Source of the DNA: Trichoplax sp. H2
Taxonomy: Eukaryota > Placozoa > Uniplacotomia > Trichoplacea
DNA: 64,000 nt
Assembly: GCA_003344405.1 (NCBI GenBank)
Contig: NOWV01000005.1
Coordinates: forward strand, 806,001 to 870,000
Direction of reading: 5' to 3'
In this document: positions 26,033-44,639 of the stretch, one piece after another
Layout of the letters: each line of letters begins with the position of its first letter
Position numbering within the stretch: the stretch's first letter is position 1
Position numbers and translations under genes: made by a program
The notes under the pieces: model-generated
What the model saw: only the letters and a program-made list of their open reading frames with translations
Told to the model about the DNA's origin: nothing
Database searches by the model: none

Positions 26033-28354
26033 CTAGCACCGTACTTTTAACTCATTTAATTTTTTTAACAAAGAATTTAATCCATAAATGGTATTATTGT
26101 CTGTACAATTTGCATTGGTATCGTTCATTACAACAGCGGACTCGTAAGTATGTGTAAAATCGACCAATTTTATGTCTACTTCATTAGATGAATCTTTATC
26201 ACTATCGTATACGATCAGAAGGGAACTTGAAAAAAATAGCCATCTACTTTGACTATTAAACCATTGCAAAAGTGCCTGTAATCTTAGTATGGTATTATCG
26301 ATTAAGCTTATCTTCCACCCTTCTTCTTTAGGATAAAATAGGGATAAACCTACATAACAAATTGTATCGGAAAGCTTAAATCTTTCTGTATGTGCACCTT
26401 GCACTAAATTATGACAAAAATTGTATAGTTGGTCAGTTACCGTTGACGATCGTATCATCATCCAATTTGCGGCCAAATATTTTATCATAATCATCATAAT
26501 TTCCAGTATCACTATTGTACACCTGAAACATTTAAGGTATAATAAAAACATTGACGATTTCGCTAATACCAGTTATAGTAGGACATTCTTATTTATAACA
26601 AGTTAATTCGTAATTTATGGAGATATTCAATGTGAGGCTTAGAGCCAAACCCCATTCAATTTACACCAGTACCTATTGCGTATGTAAATTAAGTCTATGC
26701 ATATACCACGACTACATGAAGATGGCTGTAAAATAACGACTAATTTTTTATGATATCGACCAACACTACTAGCGCGACTACCACAGATGTAATCGAACTT
26801 ACCTTCATGCCATCAATTCTAAATCCGATTTGGTCTTGCAAAGGATATTTATCAACTGCTCTTGCTCTTTTTGCTTCAGTGGCCAGAGGATCATAAGTCC
26901 TCCTTCCAATTTTTAAATCAATTACACAAGGTCTCTTAAATTTGGAGGTGACGTCACTAATTTTCATGTATGGCTCTGTTTTATAAGATAACGTCATTAA
27001 TTTTAGCTGTACGACTTGATCAATTTTCTGAATTTGAAGGAGTGAAAATGATTTACGAAATTAGAATTGTATTTTCACATTGAACAGTAACTTCGTATAC
27101 GTATATTTGCAGTTACAAGTGTTTACGATCACTCTTACGTGAGTTTTTATCATTTTTGATAGTCACTGTTCCAAAATATGTCGGCATAAAATGGCGTAAT
27201 GCACTGGCTGTTTGATCAGAGTCATGATTTGCAGAAAAGATTTCGCTATAGAATTCCATTTCACGGTGACCACGATTGCCGTCTTGAAAGATCTTTAACA
27301 AGGTACCATCATTGCATTTTAGGAAAGCTAGTATAGAGTAGTACAGTGCTTTAGGTCAGATCTTAATCGCAAGCATGTCATTGTCATCATACATATCACA
27401 AATCTTGATTTCTAATTATACTATAATTATAATTTGAGTTCAATGCAATATCCACAGGACACACAATAGAGAAAGATACGAGTTACAAACTGTGAAATTA
27501 ATGGGTGTTTACGCACTCATTACGCATATATTCCTCTCACTCACCATTGATACTGTAAAGCAGTACAAAGTAAAGATGACTAATTGAAGTACACAGTATG
27601 AATTACTTCATAATTTTGATTTTGTGATGCTGTAGATTTTACACTTCACAGTAATAGTTTAAATTATAAATAATTAATTAGACTCTAGTAGTTAGTGGGT
27701 TGTTTCGGAAGTAGTAAGTTGTAGATCACCACGAACTGATTAAACTACAGTGGTGGAGTATCTAAATTAGTAGCGATGCAGCGAAAACTGCGGTAGATTG
27801 AAAATAATATACGAACACAGCATACGTGTATGTACATTGTCTAGTAAATTGGATTATTCACCAGTTAGCAGCTGAGAGTTGCTGCTACGAGTAAGTAAAT
27901 CTACAGGTTAGAACAAGACAGACAAAAATATGCAGATAAATGAATATATAATAGCAAAGTACTGTACATCTTGAATGCCTGCATTACTCCATTTTCAAGT
28001 TTTACTATGTAGTTCTTGAAGCGAAATCATATGATTTGACTGCTTCAGTATCCTGGATGATATTTCTACTAAATGAACTAGATCTGATACAACAGTGCAA
28101 CGCCTACATAACACACCTCTTGACAACTCGTTACGAGAGATAGGATAAAATATGTTACTTTTATTTTTTAAACTAGAAGGTATTGAAGAAGCTGGAACAC
28201 AAAATACTGCCACAATGGTACTTGAGTATATGACATTTTTATTAAACAGTTTGGACAATTTCAACTCACTTCGAAATCCGTTAATATACTGATGACCGGC
28301 AGCCTGATAGATGAAGTCATCCAAATCGTCCTTCACATCCTCTGACGAAAGCAT
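26033..28354 (-). CDS. IPMK: Inositol polyphosphate multikinase, 4 exons, with an apparent 1-nt frameshift
   Basis: This family phosphorylates IP3/IP4 to higher inositol phosphates. Exons on the minus strand: 28270-28354, about 27167-27327, 26803-27027, 26033-26522. Exon 1 gives FIYQAAGHQY, matching the family's QxAGH nucleotide-binding start. Exon 2 gives NDGTLLKIFQDGNRGHREME. Exon 3 carries the family signature PxxxDxKxG as PCVIDLKIG, plus YPLQDQIGFRIDGMK. Exon 4 has SSSLLIVYD and the metal-binding VDFTHT. Exon 2 can end at a weak GTGACT donor (phase agrees with exon 3) or at the stronger GTAAGA at 27138 (phase does not). In exon 4 the frame must shift near 26436-26442 between LDDDTIVN and QLYNFCHNL. 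This is either a sequence error, a real mutation, or an implausibly short 37-nt intron. Confidence 0.88.
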
Positions 28355-28667
28355 GATAATTTTTATTAGTTAATTTTACTGAGTTCACGATTAACTCTAA
28401 TATGGATTGCCACTAACTCGCTATCTGCAATGACTCATTTTACTCGTTGGAATGCTAAAGGTGCTTTGCTTTTATGCTTTTATTCACAGTCACTTTTTAA
28501 TTAATTAATCACGTATATCAGGTGGATAAGACAAAAAACTCTTTAACTGGCTTGACAGTTCCGTCCATACCGTACGTCACATACCGTAGAAAAGTGTCAG
28601 CAAAATCGAGTGCAGAGCGGTATTGTACACTACTATGGCAAGGATATCAAGTGCTGTACTGTACAGT
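28355..28667. other. Divergent promoter-side spacer of IPMK
   Basis: No gene. It leads into the repeat block. A GTACAGTACA-containing palindromic tract begins near 28660. Confidence 0.4.
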
Positions 28668-29587
28668 ACACTGTACACTACCGTTGGCATGGGTTGCTTG
28701 CTCGATATGGCCAAAAATAATCTTGCATGCTACTGTATACCTCTTCCATTTAAATGGATTCTTGAGTACGATATTGGTAAAATAGTCTTGCATACTATAC
28801 CTTTTCCATTGAAGTGGATTCTTGAGTACATCTACGATCAGATCGCCACTTGTTTCGTAGACCTCTAAAGATAGCGCAAATCTAAACAAGAAGATTATTT
28901 TTTTACGAATTAAGCTTAAAAACGAAAAGAAACCATGCAATACCGTTGCACTGTATGAGTATAAACGCAGAGTATAACGAATGACCGTAATTAGTCATCC
29001 TTTACTGTACATTAAGATGTTTCGTCATTCTTGATAATACTGTTATACGAGTAATTGTAAAATTTCCCCTTGTAAGAAATACTGTAATATATGCGTCGCT
29101 ATTTGAAATAGGTAATGTTATAGCTAGAGTTATATTAGAGATGGTGAATTATGCTGTGCACTACCATTCGCAAGGGTTGCTTGCTCGATATTGGTAAAAT
29201 AGTCTTGCATACTATACCTTTTCCATTGAAGTGGATTCTTGAGTACATCTACAATCAAATCGCCACTTGTTTCGTAGACCTCTAAAGATAGCGCAAATGT
29301 AAACAAGAATATTTTTATTTGCAAATTAAGCTTAAAAACGAAAATAAATCATGCAATACCGTTGCACTGTATGAGTGTATCTTAACAAATAAGATAATTT
29401 ACGGCAGGGTGTAACGGATGACGTAATTAGTCCTCCTTTTACTGTAAATTAAGATGTTTCATCATTCTTGATAATACTATATACGAGTAATTGTAAAATT
29501 TGCCCTCGTAAGAAATACTGTAATATATGCGTCGCTATTTAAAAAAGGCAATGTTATAGCTAGAGTCATATAAGAGATGGTGAATTA
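28668..29587. repeat. Tandem segmental duplication (about 435-480 bp x 2) containing an exon-like segment
   Basis: Copy A (about 28668-29151) and copy B (about 29153-29587) agree along their length, from ACTACC-TT-GCA-GGGTTGC to GAGATGGTGAATTA, with small indels. Copy A carries an extra internal duplication of about 75 bp. On the minus strand both copies encode FALSLEVYETSGDLIVDVLK followed by NPLQWKR, ending at a GTATAG donor-like site. Copy A has a TTGTTTAG acceptor in front; copy B has TTTAC instead. It may be a duplicated exon of an unrecognised gene or a coding relic carried by the repeat. Confidence 0.75.
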
Positions 29588-29754
29588 GGCTTTAATTTAT
29601 GCTTTAATTTACATGAAAAGCTGTGACCTTACACTATATCTACTACTGTCAATGGTGGTCAATTTGCTACAATAATTCCTTCCGTATTACAATTGATTTA
29701 GATCGATTTTTCAATTTCGAAATCTAGAGAACTAGACTAGCCCTGTATAACTAT

Positions 29755-29790
29755 ATACAGTAACTATAACTATAACTATACAGTATAACT
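29755..29790. repeat. Short TAACTA-type simple repeat
   Basis: ACTATA/AACTATA phrases repeat five or six times just before the larger tandem block. Confidence 0.6.
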
Positions 29791-29807
29791 AGCCTAGCAA
29801 TGTACAA

Positions 29808-30122
29808 CCTTATTACGCCGCGACAGGTTACCTTCTTAAGTCGTGTTAGGTACAGTTTACAGTACATCGCACTGTAAATATTACAGTACATAGTACTGTG
29901 GCATGCCTTATTACGTCGTGTTCTCTGCGACAGGTGACACCTTCTGTAGTCGTGTTCGGTACAGTGTACAGTACACCATACTGTACATATTACAGTACAT
30001 TGTACTGTGATGGGCCTTATTACGTCATGTTCTCGGCGACAGGTGACACCTTCTTAAGTCGTGTTAGGTACAATGTACTGTACACATTACAGTACTGTAC
30101 TGTACCTTATTAAGTAGTGTTA
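29808..30122. repeat. About 90-110-bp tandem repeat, three and a part units, rich in GTACAGTAC
   Basis: Units start CCTTATTACG at about 29808, 29906 and 30015, with a partial unit at 30105. Each has CGACAGGTKAC, CTTCT-AGTCGTGTT-GGTACA, then a run of TACTGTACA/TGTACAGTA words. ORFs reported inside are by-products of the repeat. Confidence 0.85.
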
Positions 30123-30370
30123 GCTACTGTACTGTGCTGTACATGGCGCTATACTGTACTATACTGTTTACTGTACAGTACAGTACTGTAGTGTTGTAAA
30201 CATACAATACATTATACTGTATAGGGTTCCACGTTTGGCGCATGATTTCGCCGTACAGTGTCCAGTGTACTGTACAATTCAGAAAGTACTGTACACTGTA
30301 CAGCATAGGCCAGACAGATGCAGTACTACTGTACTGTACAGTGTACAGTGTACAGTGTACAGTAGAGAAG
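30123..30370. repeat. Palindrome-rich TACTGTACAGTA tract
   Basis: Dense overlapping copies of ACTGTAC and GTACAGT, for example 30160-30200 and 30330-30362. These can fold into many alternative hairpins. The same words occur singly across the whole window. Confidence 0.75.
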
Positions 30371-30910
30371 AAAGCCCCTCCAGGCTCGAGGAAGACACAC
30401 CAGAATGACATGGAAGGTTGGTGGCTGCTATGGCTGAAAAAGAAAGGTGCCTTCAGTTCACTTTGAAAGTTTGAAAATCAACCACCATTACTAGCTGGTA
30501 GAGTAGACTAACTGACTTGCAAAGGTACCACACTACAATCTAGGTTTGATCAATTAAAAAAATGGTGATAGCCCATGGTGAGCTATTCCATGACTTCTTT
30601 TCCGTAGGGTACGTCCATTCCACTCTTGCGATCATCTTGGGGACATCGTGATTAGCCCCAAGGAATTGCCGGCCACATTTTCCTCTCCTGATGACATTAT
30701 ACCAATCCACATCCATTTATCCACAATACGGATCAACGACGACGCTTTGCCGTTTTTAATCAGTAGACAGATCCAAAGAATTGCCATTTCATTTCCTTTC
30801 CTCAAGGTTGGTGCCATCGGCATTCATTACTCCATTTCATCCCAAGATTGGCGTGAAATTTTTTACCTGCTGACTCAACTCCACCTCCCATTCAACGTCC
30901 TAGTCACAAG
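30371..30910 (+). promoter_or_regulatory. Higher-GC 5' region of the AAK1/BMP2K-type kinase gene
   Basis: Base composition is more balanced than in the surroundings, and frames are open on both strands at 30632-30914 without a recognisable protein. This is most easily read as 5'-UTR/promoter sequence immediately upstream of the kinase ATG at 30911. Confidence 0.4.
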
Positions 30911-37731
<6,821 letters not shown>

Positions 37732-39624
37732 ATGATTTCGTATATGTCATTCCTTACTGATATGATATGAAATTTTTTGCCCACAGCATATAAATTCAGA
37801 TATAGATTTGCAAGTTATTTAGAGTTTTTATTGCAAACGGCCTTGGATTTATTACTAAATACTTCCAAGACTTTAGTGTACATGGATTTATTATTGTATC
37901 TACTAAGACTAAGGTACACCAGAAACGCTTAAAGTATGATACCTTGTACTGAGTCTGTAGCAGTATCGGCTATGATGTTTCCTTTGTACCGTGTAGTGTG
38001 GCAGCGATCGCTTCAGTCTCATATTCTTGAAACGTACGGGTATACAATATCTTTAGCAGATCAGTTTTACACTTATCGTACAGGATAAGTCCTATACTTC
38101 ATTCACGGATCACGGTACTGATGTATAGTAGACCTGAATGATATTTATACACGCATTTAAAATGATATATCTAAATCAGCAATTAATTTTTTAATCAAAC
38201 TTAAAAATAGTCTTGTATATTTCCAATTTTATATTATATACGTGTCATGGTGAAATTTTTGAATGTATGAGCTCGTACGCACGTGCATATACATAAAATT
38301 ATAGTACAGTATATACATATATATATATGTATATATCGATGTATTCATGTTAATATTAAATAAGTATGAAAGTAGATTTTCTTATTACAATATCGTAGAA
38401 TTAAGATATAATCATCTTTAATAGTGGAATTGGTTTACGCTATTATAGCTGTCTATTTTGTTGTTTTATAAACGATCACATTATGCCTTAATTAAACCAG
38501 CGAAAAAATCAGACTGTACTTATTATTAACCAACATGTTTGAATTTAGTATACGTGTATTTACACATTAATTTCTTCATATACAATAACATTTAATGTAG
38601 AATCTACTGTAATCACTATACGGGTAGATCTAATATGAAAACAAAAGTTGTATCAGACTAGATTAGTTTATCTATTGGTATTGTACGATTATTTCTACAT
38701 TTCTATTCGAAAATAAATCGTGGTCTTACCTTAAAATACGATACACGTTTCACGCTGTTGCGCTTGTCAATTAATAGCCAAATATAGGTATTACTTAGCA
38801 ATCTTTGTGCTATCCGAAAATATCGATAGTTTTACGAAAATGGACTGTTTCGATTACGCTGCTTATTCTTGTACTCGTACGTAAAGTAGGATCAATAAGT
38901 TTAACTTTTTTAATTAATGAACAGTGCACAAGCTTAAAAGTTTTTAAATATCGTGAAGGAAGTTAGCAGAAATGAAATCATAATAACTTTTGGCCTCGAC
39001 TAGCTATAGCATCAGCCTATCGATTCTGGATAGACTTCAGAATTGGTTATGACCGATTGATTTCTGATTGGTAAATTAGTCAATCTTATACATCACATGC
39101 ATGCATGCAATCTTAAATTTTTTATAACAATTGTACTTCCTCCATTGCTTAATTAGTTAACTAGTTAACCTAAAATGATGGTAGTTATATTTCTAAGTAA
39201 TCTCCATAATCACAAGAACTTAATTACAAATTTTACAGTTATTTAAGTCATTTATTAAATACCTGTATAGATACATACATAATGACAACGGGGCAAAACT
39301 TTGCATAAAAAAACTAATACTATTTTACGCAGTAGCTTTAATTCTTAAAAAAAAAATCAGCATAGCTTTGGATATAATCTTGGTTGAACTAGGTGCTCTC
39401 ATATGAGTAGCCGACTAGCCATGTCAGTATTGTCTAGTACGATAGTTTTGACTATCGCTTTTTATTATTATTAACGAATTTTCATTGATATCTGCTTTGT
39501 AAATAAAATACTCATGATACAGTTAAGTTAAAGCTGTTTATGAAGCATAGCAGAATTTGCTTTTGTCAAAATTAAACAGATATCAGATAGTATTACAAAA
39601 ACAATTTATGTGGCGAAAAAGAAA
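37732..39624. other. Convergent spacer, kinase 3' side and oxidase 3' side
   Basis: No gene. A self-complementary AT run (TATACATATATATATATGTA) stands at about 38313-38334, and an A9 tract at about 39348. It probably includes the 3'-UTRs of both flanking genes. Confidence 0.5.
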
Positions 39625-42600
39625 TTAATTTTGAACGGTAGTCAGATTATCATCGGTAGATTTTTCAGTATCTACTTTCGAGTTTGTTACATCTGGGCCT
39701 TTGTCTTCCATTTCTTTATCACTTTTGATATTATCATTGTTTTCGAGATCGACTACTTCATCTGTGCTTACCATTTTCATATCGATAGATTGCGTTGGGC
39801 AAGCTGAAAAAGGATAAAAAATTGAATTACACCATACTCTAGCGAAACTTCATTTAATGTAGAATTGTTCTAATCATGATATTGAGATACCAGTATATGA
39901 AGAAAACAAATAGAGCATATTGACTATTTGATAAACCGTAAAAAACATTCAGTTATATCAAGGTATAAAAATCGAATACGTTTAGTATTATCGTGCTAGA
40001 TTGAAATTTTGTCTGAATTTATTATTATCAAAATTGCGGTATTAGGATATCTTTTAAGAAATTTATACAGATATACTGTATATGTCGACTATTAGGTAAA
40101 CATCATGTAATTGAAGACTACAAAATTAGCACAGAAATTCGAAGTTGGCTTTGCATATCGTATGATATTGTAATTAATTTACTGTTGAATCATGGAAATG
40201 ATAGGACTTAAAAATTATCAGTAAATTTTCTTAATTGTCAAATCAAAATCTAATCATAAACTATTCATCATCAGAAAGAATTAATGACTCTTGAATTATG
40301 ATTACATGATATCAAATAGTAACACGAAATAATAGATCTTTTATTTACACTTGAAACAAAATAAAAATCAGATGTAGATATTATTTATATCAGTTTGACT
40401 TACCGACCATTGGTGTTGTGGTATCAATATATGCATAATCTTCACTTGTACAAAAACCACAGCGAACGGTAAAGTCATTATCGAAAATCTTATCAGGATT
40501 AAACATACGATAAACCTTCTCCCAGGTTTCCAATCCTGGATAGAGTGCTTTGATTGTAGCATATTGCAAATTGTGGTTTTTACCCCAATGAGGTCGAGCT
40601 TTATATTTTTGAACTAATGTATTCTCAATCAACTCTAAGTAATTTTCTACACCATATGTACCAGGTAAAAATGGTAACTGAGTACAAAGAGAGGAAATTT
40701 CATGATATTAGCGAGATTGATATCCATAACACTGTAACCACCTAATAAAAGGTACTCTAGAGATTGTCTATGCTGATATTAAAATATTATCTAAAGCCAT
40801 CGCTTTCTAATGCCTTTACTACAGTGTTACTGTAATTACCTCAATGTACATGTAATGTTCAACAGTAGTTCCATCCGGGCGGTGTTTATTTGCTGGGCTT
40901 AGCGGCAAATCGTCTGATTTCACTAACCGACAGTATAGTGGAAGTATTTGATGTTCAACGTACAGAGACTTATATTTTGCCGTAATTTGAAAAATATCTT
41001 GCAAAGCTTTCTCCATAACATCGATGGGAATTGCAAATTCAGCTGTACGTACGCTGAGAATAAAAAATTGATAATAAATTGGATTTGGTAATCATAATAT
41101 GAAGTTGGGTTACAATTGATAACAAGTAAGGCTCCTTTGAGTTACTTACTTGACAGCTAAAATTAAAATTGTATATTATTTAAAGGTCAAGATTTTAATT
41201 TTGACAGAAATTATGATATGAAATCGTGCCGCATATTTATTAGCTCGTCATTAGCAAAAATGTAAGCAAGTGTTAATTAACCAAACTCATGCTGTACATG
41301 TTGAAAACTGATAAAGATAAACACTTACTGAGTCCTTCCCTTAGATATTTCTAGCACTTTATAGTAAGAAGCATGGAATGGATAGCTTCGTGTCATTGAA
41401 TCCAATACGCATGTATTGAATTTTGTAGCGCAATGCGGATTATTTCTAATACAACCCAAAACGGCAGAAGCTGCAATATCACCTTGACAGCAACAGCTAT
41501 CAGAGCAACCTCGACCTCCAGGTAAACACCACCAAGCACAGCAAGCATGGCAGCAGCCACCACAAGTAGGTGATTTCTTTGTCTTATGGCTTTGTAGATA
41601 AACTGCATCATGAGCAAATCCTGTTTCAGGATCAGTTCTTGGAGTTTGATTAATAAAAAATGAAAAATAGGTATCTTTAGGTCCTCTGTATAGATTTTCA
41701 AAATTTTCCGGCACTCTAAATGGTTGATCTGGTTGAACTGGCATATCTAACTCTATCCTCGCCTCCTTTAATCGAAAAGTTGGAATGCAAGCAAAAGTAA
41801 CGCTATAGATAATACCCATTGCACCTAGCGATACCGAAACGGATTTCAAGACTTCATCGCTGTTAATTTCTAAAATCTCGCCGAACATGACCTGAGATAA
41901 CCTTTGCTGACACTGGTGAATACTTTCATTACCTCCACGTATTATTACTTGGATTCCACCACCAATAATTAAGCGAACAGCAACCACATAGGCAGACTAT
42001 GATATACGTAAAATATAAAACCAGTAGCATTAAATTTAATTCATTTATTCCTAAACTCGAATATACTGATAAAATTATTATATTAATACTAGTTAATAGG
42101 CGTAATTTTGTTATAATTGGAATGAATGAAATATTGTTGATTTAAAACAGATATCAAATTCTTGATATAATCTATATTAGATGTAATGAGGTATTATTGA
42201 AGGTGCTTTAGCAAGTATGATTATAAATTAGTGTTGAACTAATTATTAGGTTGAATCGGTATAGTAAGCTAAAACTAATTATTAGATATGAAACAGTACT
42301 GTCATATTTCTTATTTTATATCAACCTCATCCTCCTTATGATTCACTTTGTAATAATTATAATGATCTGTTATTTTTTCTAGTACATTCGTTTACTAGTT
42401 TATGTCTTTATACTATTTTACAGTAATTTCGTAATAATCTTTAAATTGATCACGTTAATTTAATATTTTACCATCGTTTGAGCATGGTAACCAGAGCCGT
42501 GAGTCGCAGTTGATAAAGCTCCTGCTACGGTTTGACCAAGAAAACTACCAACAACTGGTAAAGCTAAGCCATACTTTTTATCCAAAGCTCTAACTGTAGT

Positions 42601-43572
42601 ATACACAATTACATAAACAAGAGTAGTTAGTATTTAAAAAACAAATGATTGATAATAAAAATTTTATTTAAATTATTGACGAGTGTATTAATCCATATCT
42701 ATCTATACGTATGAGTAACTAGTTTTTAAGATTGGCCCAATTAGGTCATATTTATTGAGATTTTTTAATTATTGGTTCGTTAAAAAAGTTGTGGAAAATG
42801 CTGATAAACAGGAAGATAGCTCAGATATATCGTTACCGTGTCACAGCTTCCACCACACTTTTAATTAAAATGGATTTTAATTAAGTCTATAAGTATTTAT
42901 GATAATGTCACAATGACTGCTACTATATAACAACATAAACATTGTTATTAAAAACAACGGGGCACTAATTTTCTCATAAAATTGTTGATCACTTTGCAAT
43001 TAATTGTAAGTTGAAGGTAGTCATTTTTAGATCAAAATTTATGTCTTATGATAAACTATACGTATGAGTACTTATGTGGATAACTAATTCAATTTTTATT
43101 TCAAGTTACCAAATTTTTTCATCAGCATTCCTCCTTCCACTTCAATTTCTCTAGAGTCATCGCCTTTAGATTTATTTCGTGGTGTTAAAATCCGATTTAA
43201 TGAAGTCATTACGACTAAGATGTCGCGAGTTGAAGTAATTTTATTCCATGACATTCCTTTACCGACCGCTTTGACTTTAAAATGATTATCTTGAGCATAT
43301 TTACAAAGATAAGTAAGTTGTTCAACTGGCCCAAGTCCTCGACGTAAGGTGGCATTATCAATAACTATTCCAGGTACAAAATTTCGACGTATCAAGTTTT
43401 TAGACGGCTTAAAGACGCAAACAAGTGGGTCGACCGCTTCCGAACCATCGAAATTATAAAATGGCGCTTTGTCCTTGAAGTTATTACAACAAGCAGAACA
43501 CGGATAGCAGCATTGGTTATTCCGTCTTAATCCACAACAACATACTAAAGACGAATGTGTAATTCCACCCAT
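39625..43572 (-). CDS. FAD-linked oxidase of the lactone/alditol oxidase group, 6 exons, 639 aa
   Basis: These flavoenzymes (gulono-/arabinono-lactone and alditol oxidases) oxidise sugar lactones or polyols. Exons on the minus strand: 43110-43572, 42472-42593, 41329-41996, 40840-41053, 40404-40677, 39625-39803; all phases agree. The FAD-binding half shows KVKAVGKGMSWN, where most relatives have GxGHS; GQTVAGALSTATHGSG, the pyrophosphate-loop region; and LGAMGIIYSVTFACIP. The C-terminal ALO-type half ends with KARPHWGKNH and FNPDKIFDNDF. Oddities: the His of GHS, the covalent flavin site in several relatives, is Met. The N-terminus is Cys-rich (MGGITHSSLVCCCGLRR, then CCYPCSACC). A second Cys-rich insert lies within exon 3 (about 41490-41575, TCGGCCHACCAWWC), and the C-terminus is an acidic, polar tail. 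The exact substrate cannot be assigned. Confidence 0.88.
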
Positions 43573-44639
43573 ACTTGTTCACCTATCAGTAGGAATATCA
43601 ATTTAATTGGAAAGCAAAAAATAAAATAACTCCTGTTGAACAAAATTTAGTGGTCCAATGCTTGAATCAAGTATGTACTATGTAGTATAATTTAGTCGTA
43701 TTATAAATAGAAATTACATCAACGTAAAGCCTTTAAAATAACACGCATAAAAGTTCTAAAGGAGGTCTTAGGTTGCCAAGGGCAACTTTCATGACGGTAA
43801 TGATCACATGTTGTACCGGCTGGAATGAATGTTGTATAGTAGAATAACAACGTACCGTGCCATTTTTGATTGGCGGTGGCCAGTCAATGAGCTTAAGTTT
43901 TTACTTCGGTACTCACTACTCCGTCTATGCACTCATATACACGTATTCGTCTATACTGTACTTACCCAGATGCAGGAAATTAAATCGATAGATTGCTAAA
44001 ATGCCCCTGATTTAATGAATACTTTCTGCTACAGGATAGATATCTAAGCTGCGCAGACGAGAAAGCTATGCGCGATTTTGACGTGCATTATATCGCGATA
44101 GATACTCTACGGGTCTCTACTGTAGATACTACTTTTGGCATAATTTTGTGAGGCCATAATCCATAGTGCGAGATACTACAGTATACTACTCATTAAGAGA
44201 CATCATGTAACATTTTAATCTTCTTCCTGATTGTTTCGAGATAATGTAGATGTTTATCTGGAGTATTTTTAGAAGCTATATCATGTGAAAGTTAAGACTT
44301 GGAATGTTTATTTACGATTCTACAGTATAGCCAAAATCAGTGGTACATCCAATATCATGATCCGGTTATTCCCTCTAACCTATTCCTGGAATGACAATTA
44401 TAATCGCAGATATCAATCCTGATCGTTATCCAAAGTAATAAATAGAAAGAAGTAATGAGTTCATCGTGAATAATATAAATCCTTTCTTATAAATATTCTA
44501 TTAAAGTTGGTTTAAGTAATACATATTAGAAATAAAATATGGCATACCAAGTTTATTCAAGGATGATTTGGCCGAGGAGGCGTAGGCAGACTTTTACCAG
44601 ATCTTGACGTCATCTTGCGCACTTGTACCATTTGACCCT
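43573..44639. other. 5' side of the oxidase gene, no other gene
   Basis: AT-rich with scattered TACAGTA/TACTGTA words. No supported element. Confidence 0.4.

Noticed and set aside
29898-30466. Several 70-95-codon ORFs rich in Tyr, Cys, Val and Thr
   Set aside because: They are translations of GTACAGTAC-type repeats and occur in many frames on both strands.
38310-38336. AT palindrome considered as a replication origin or terminator hairpin
   Set aside because: Plain TA-repeat in an animal genome; nothing else supports a function.
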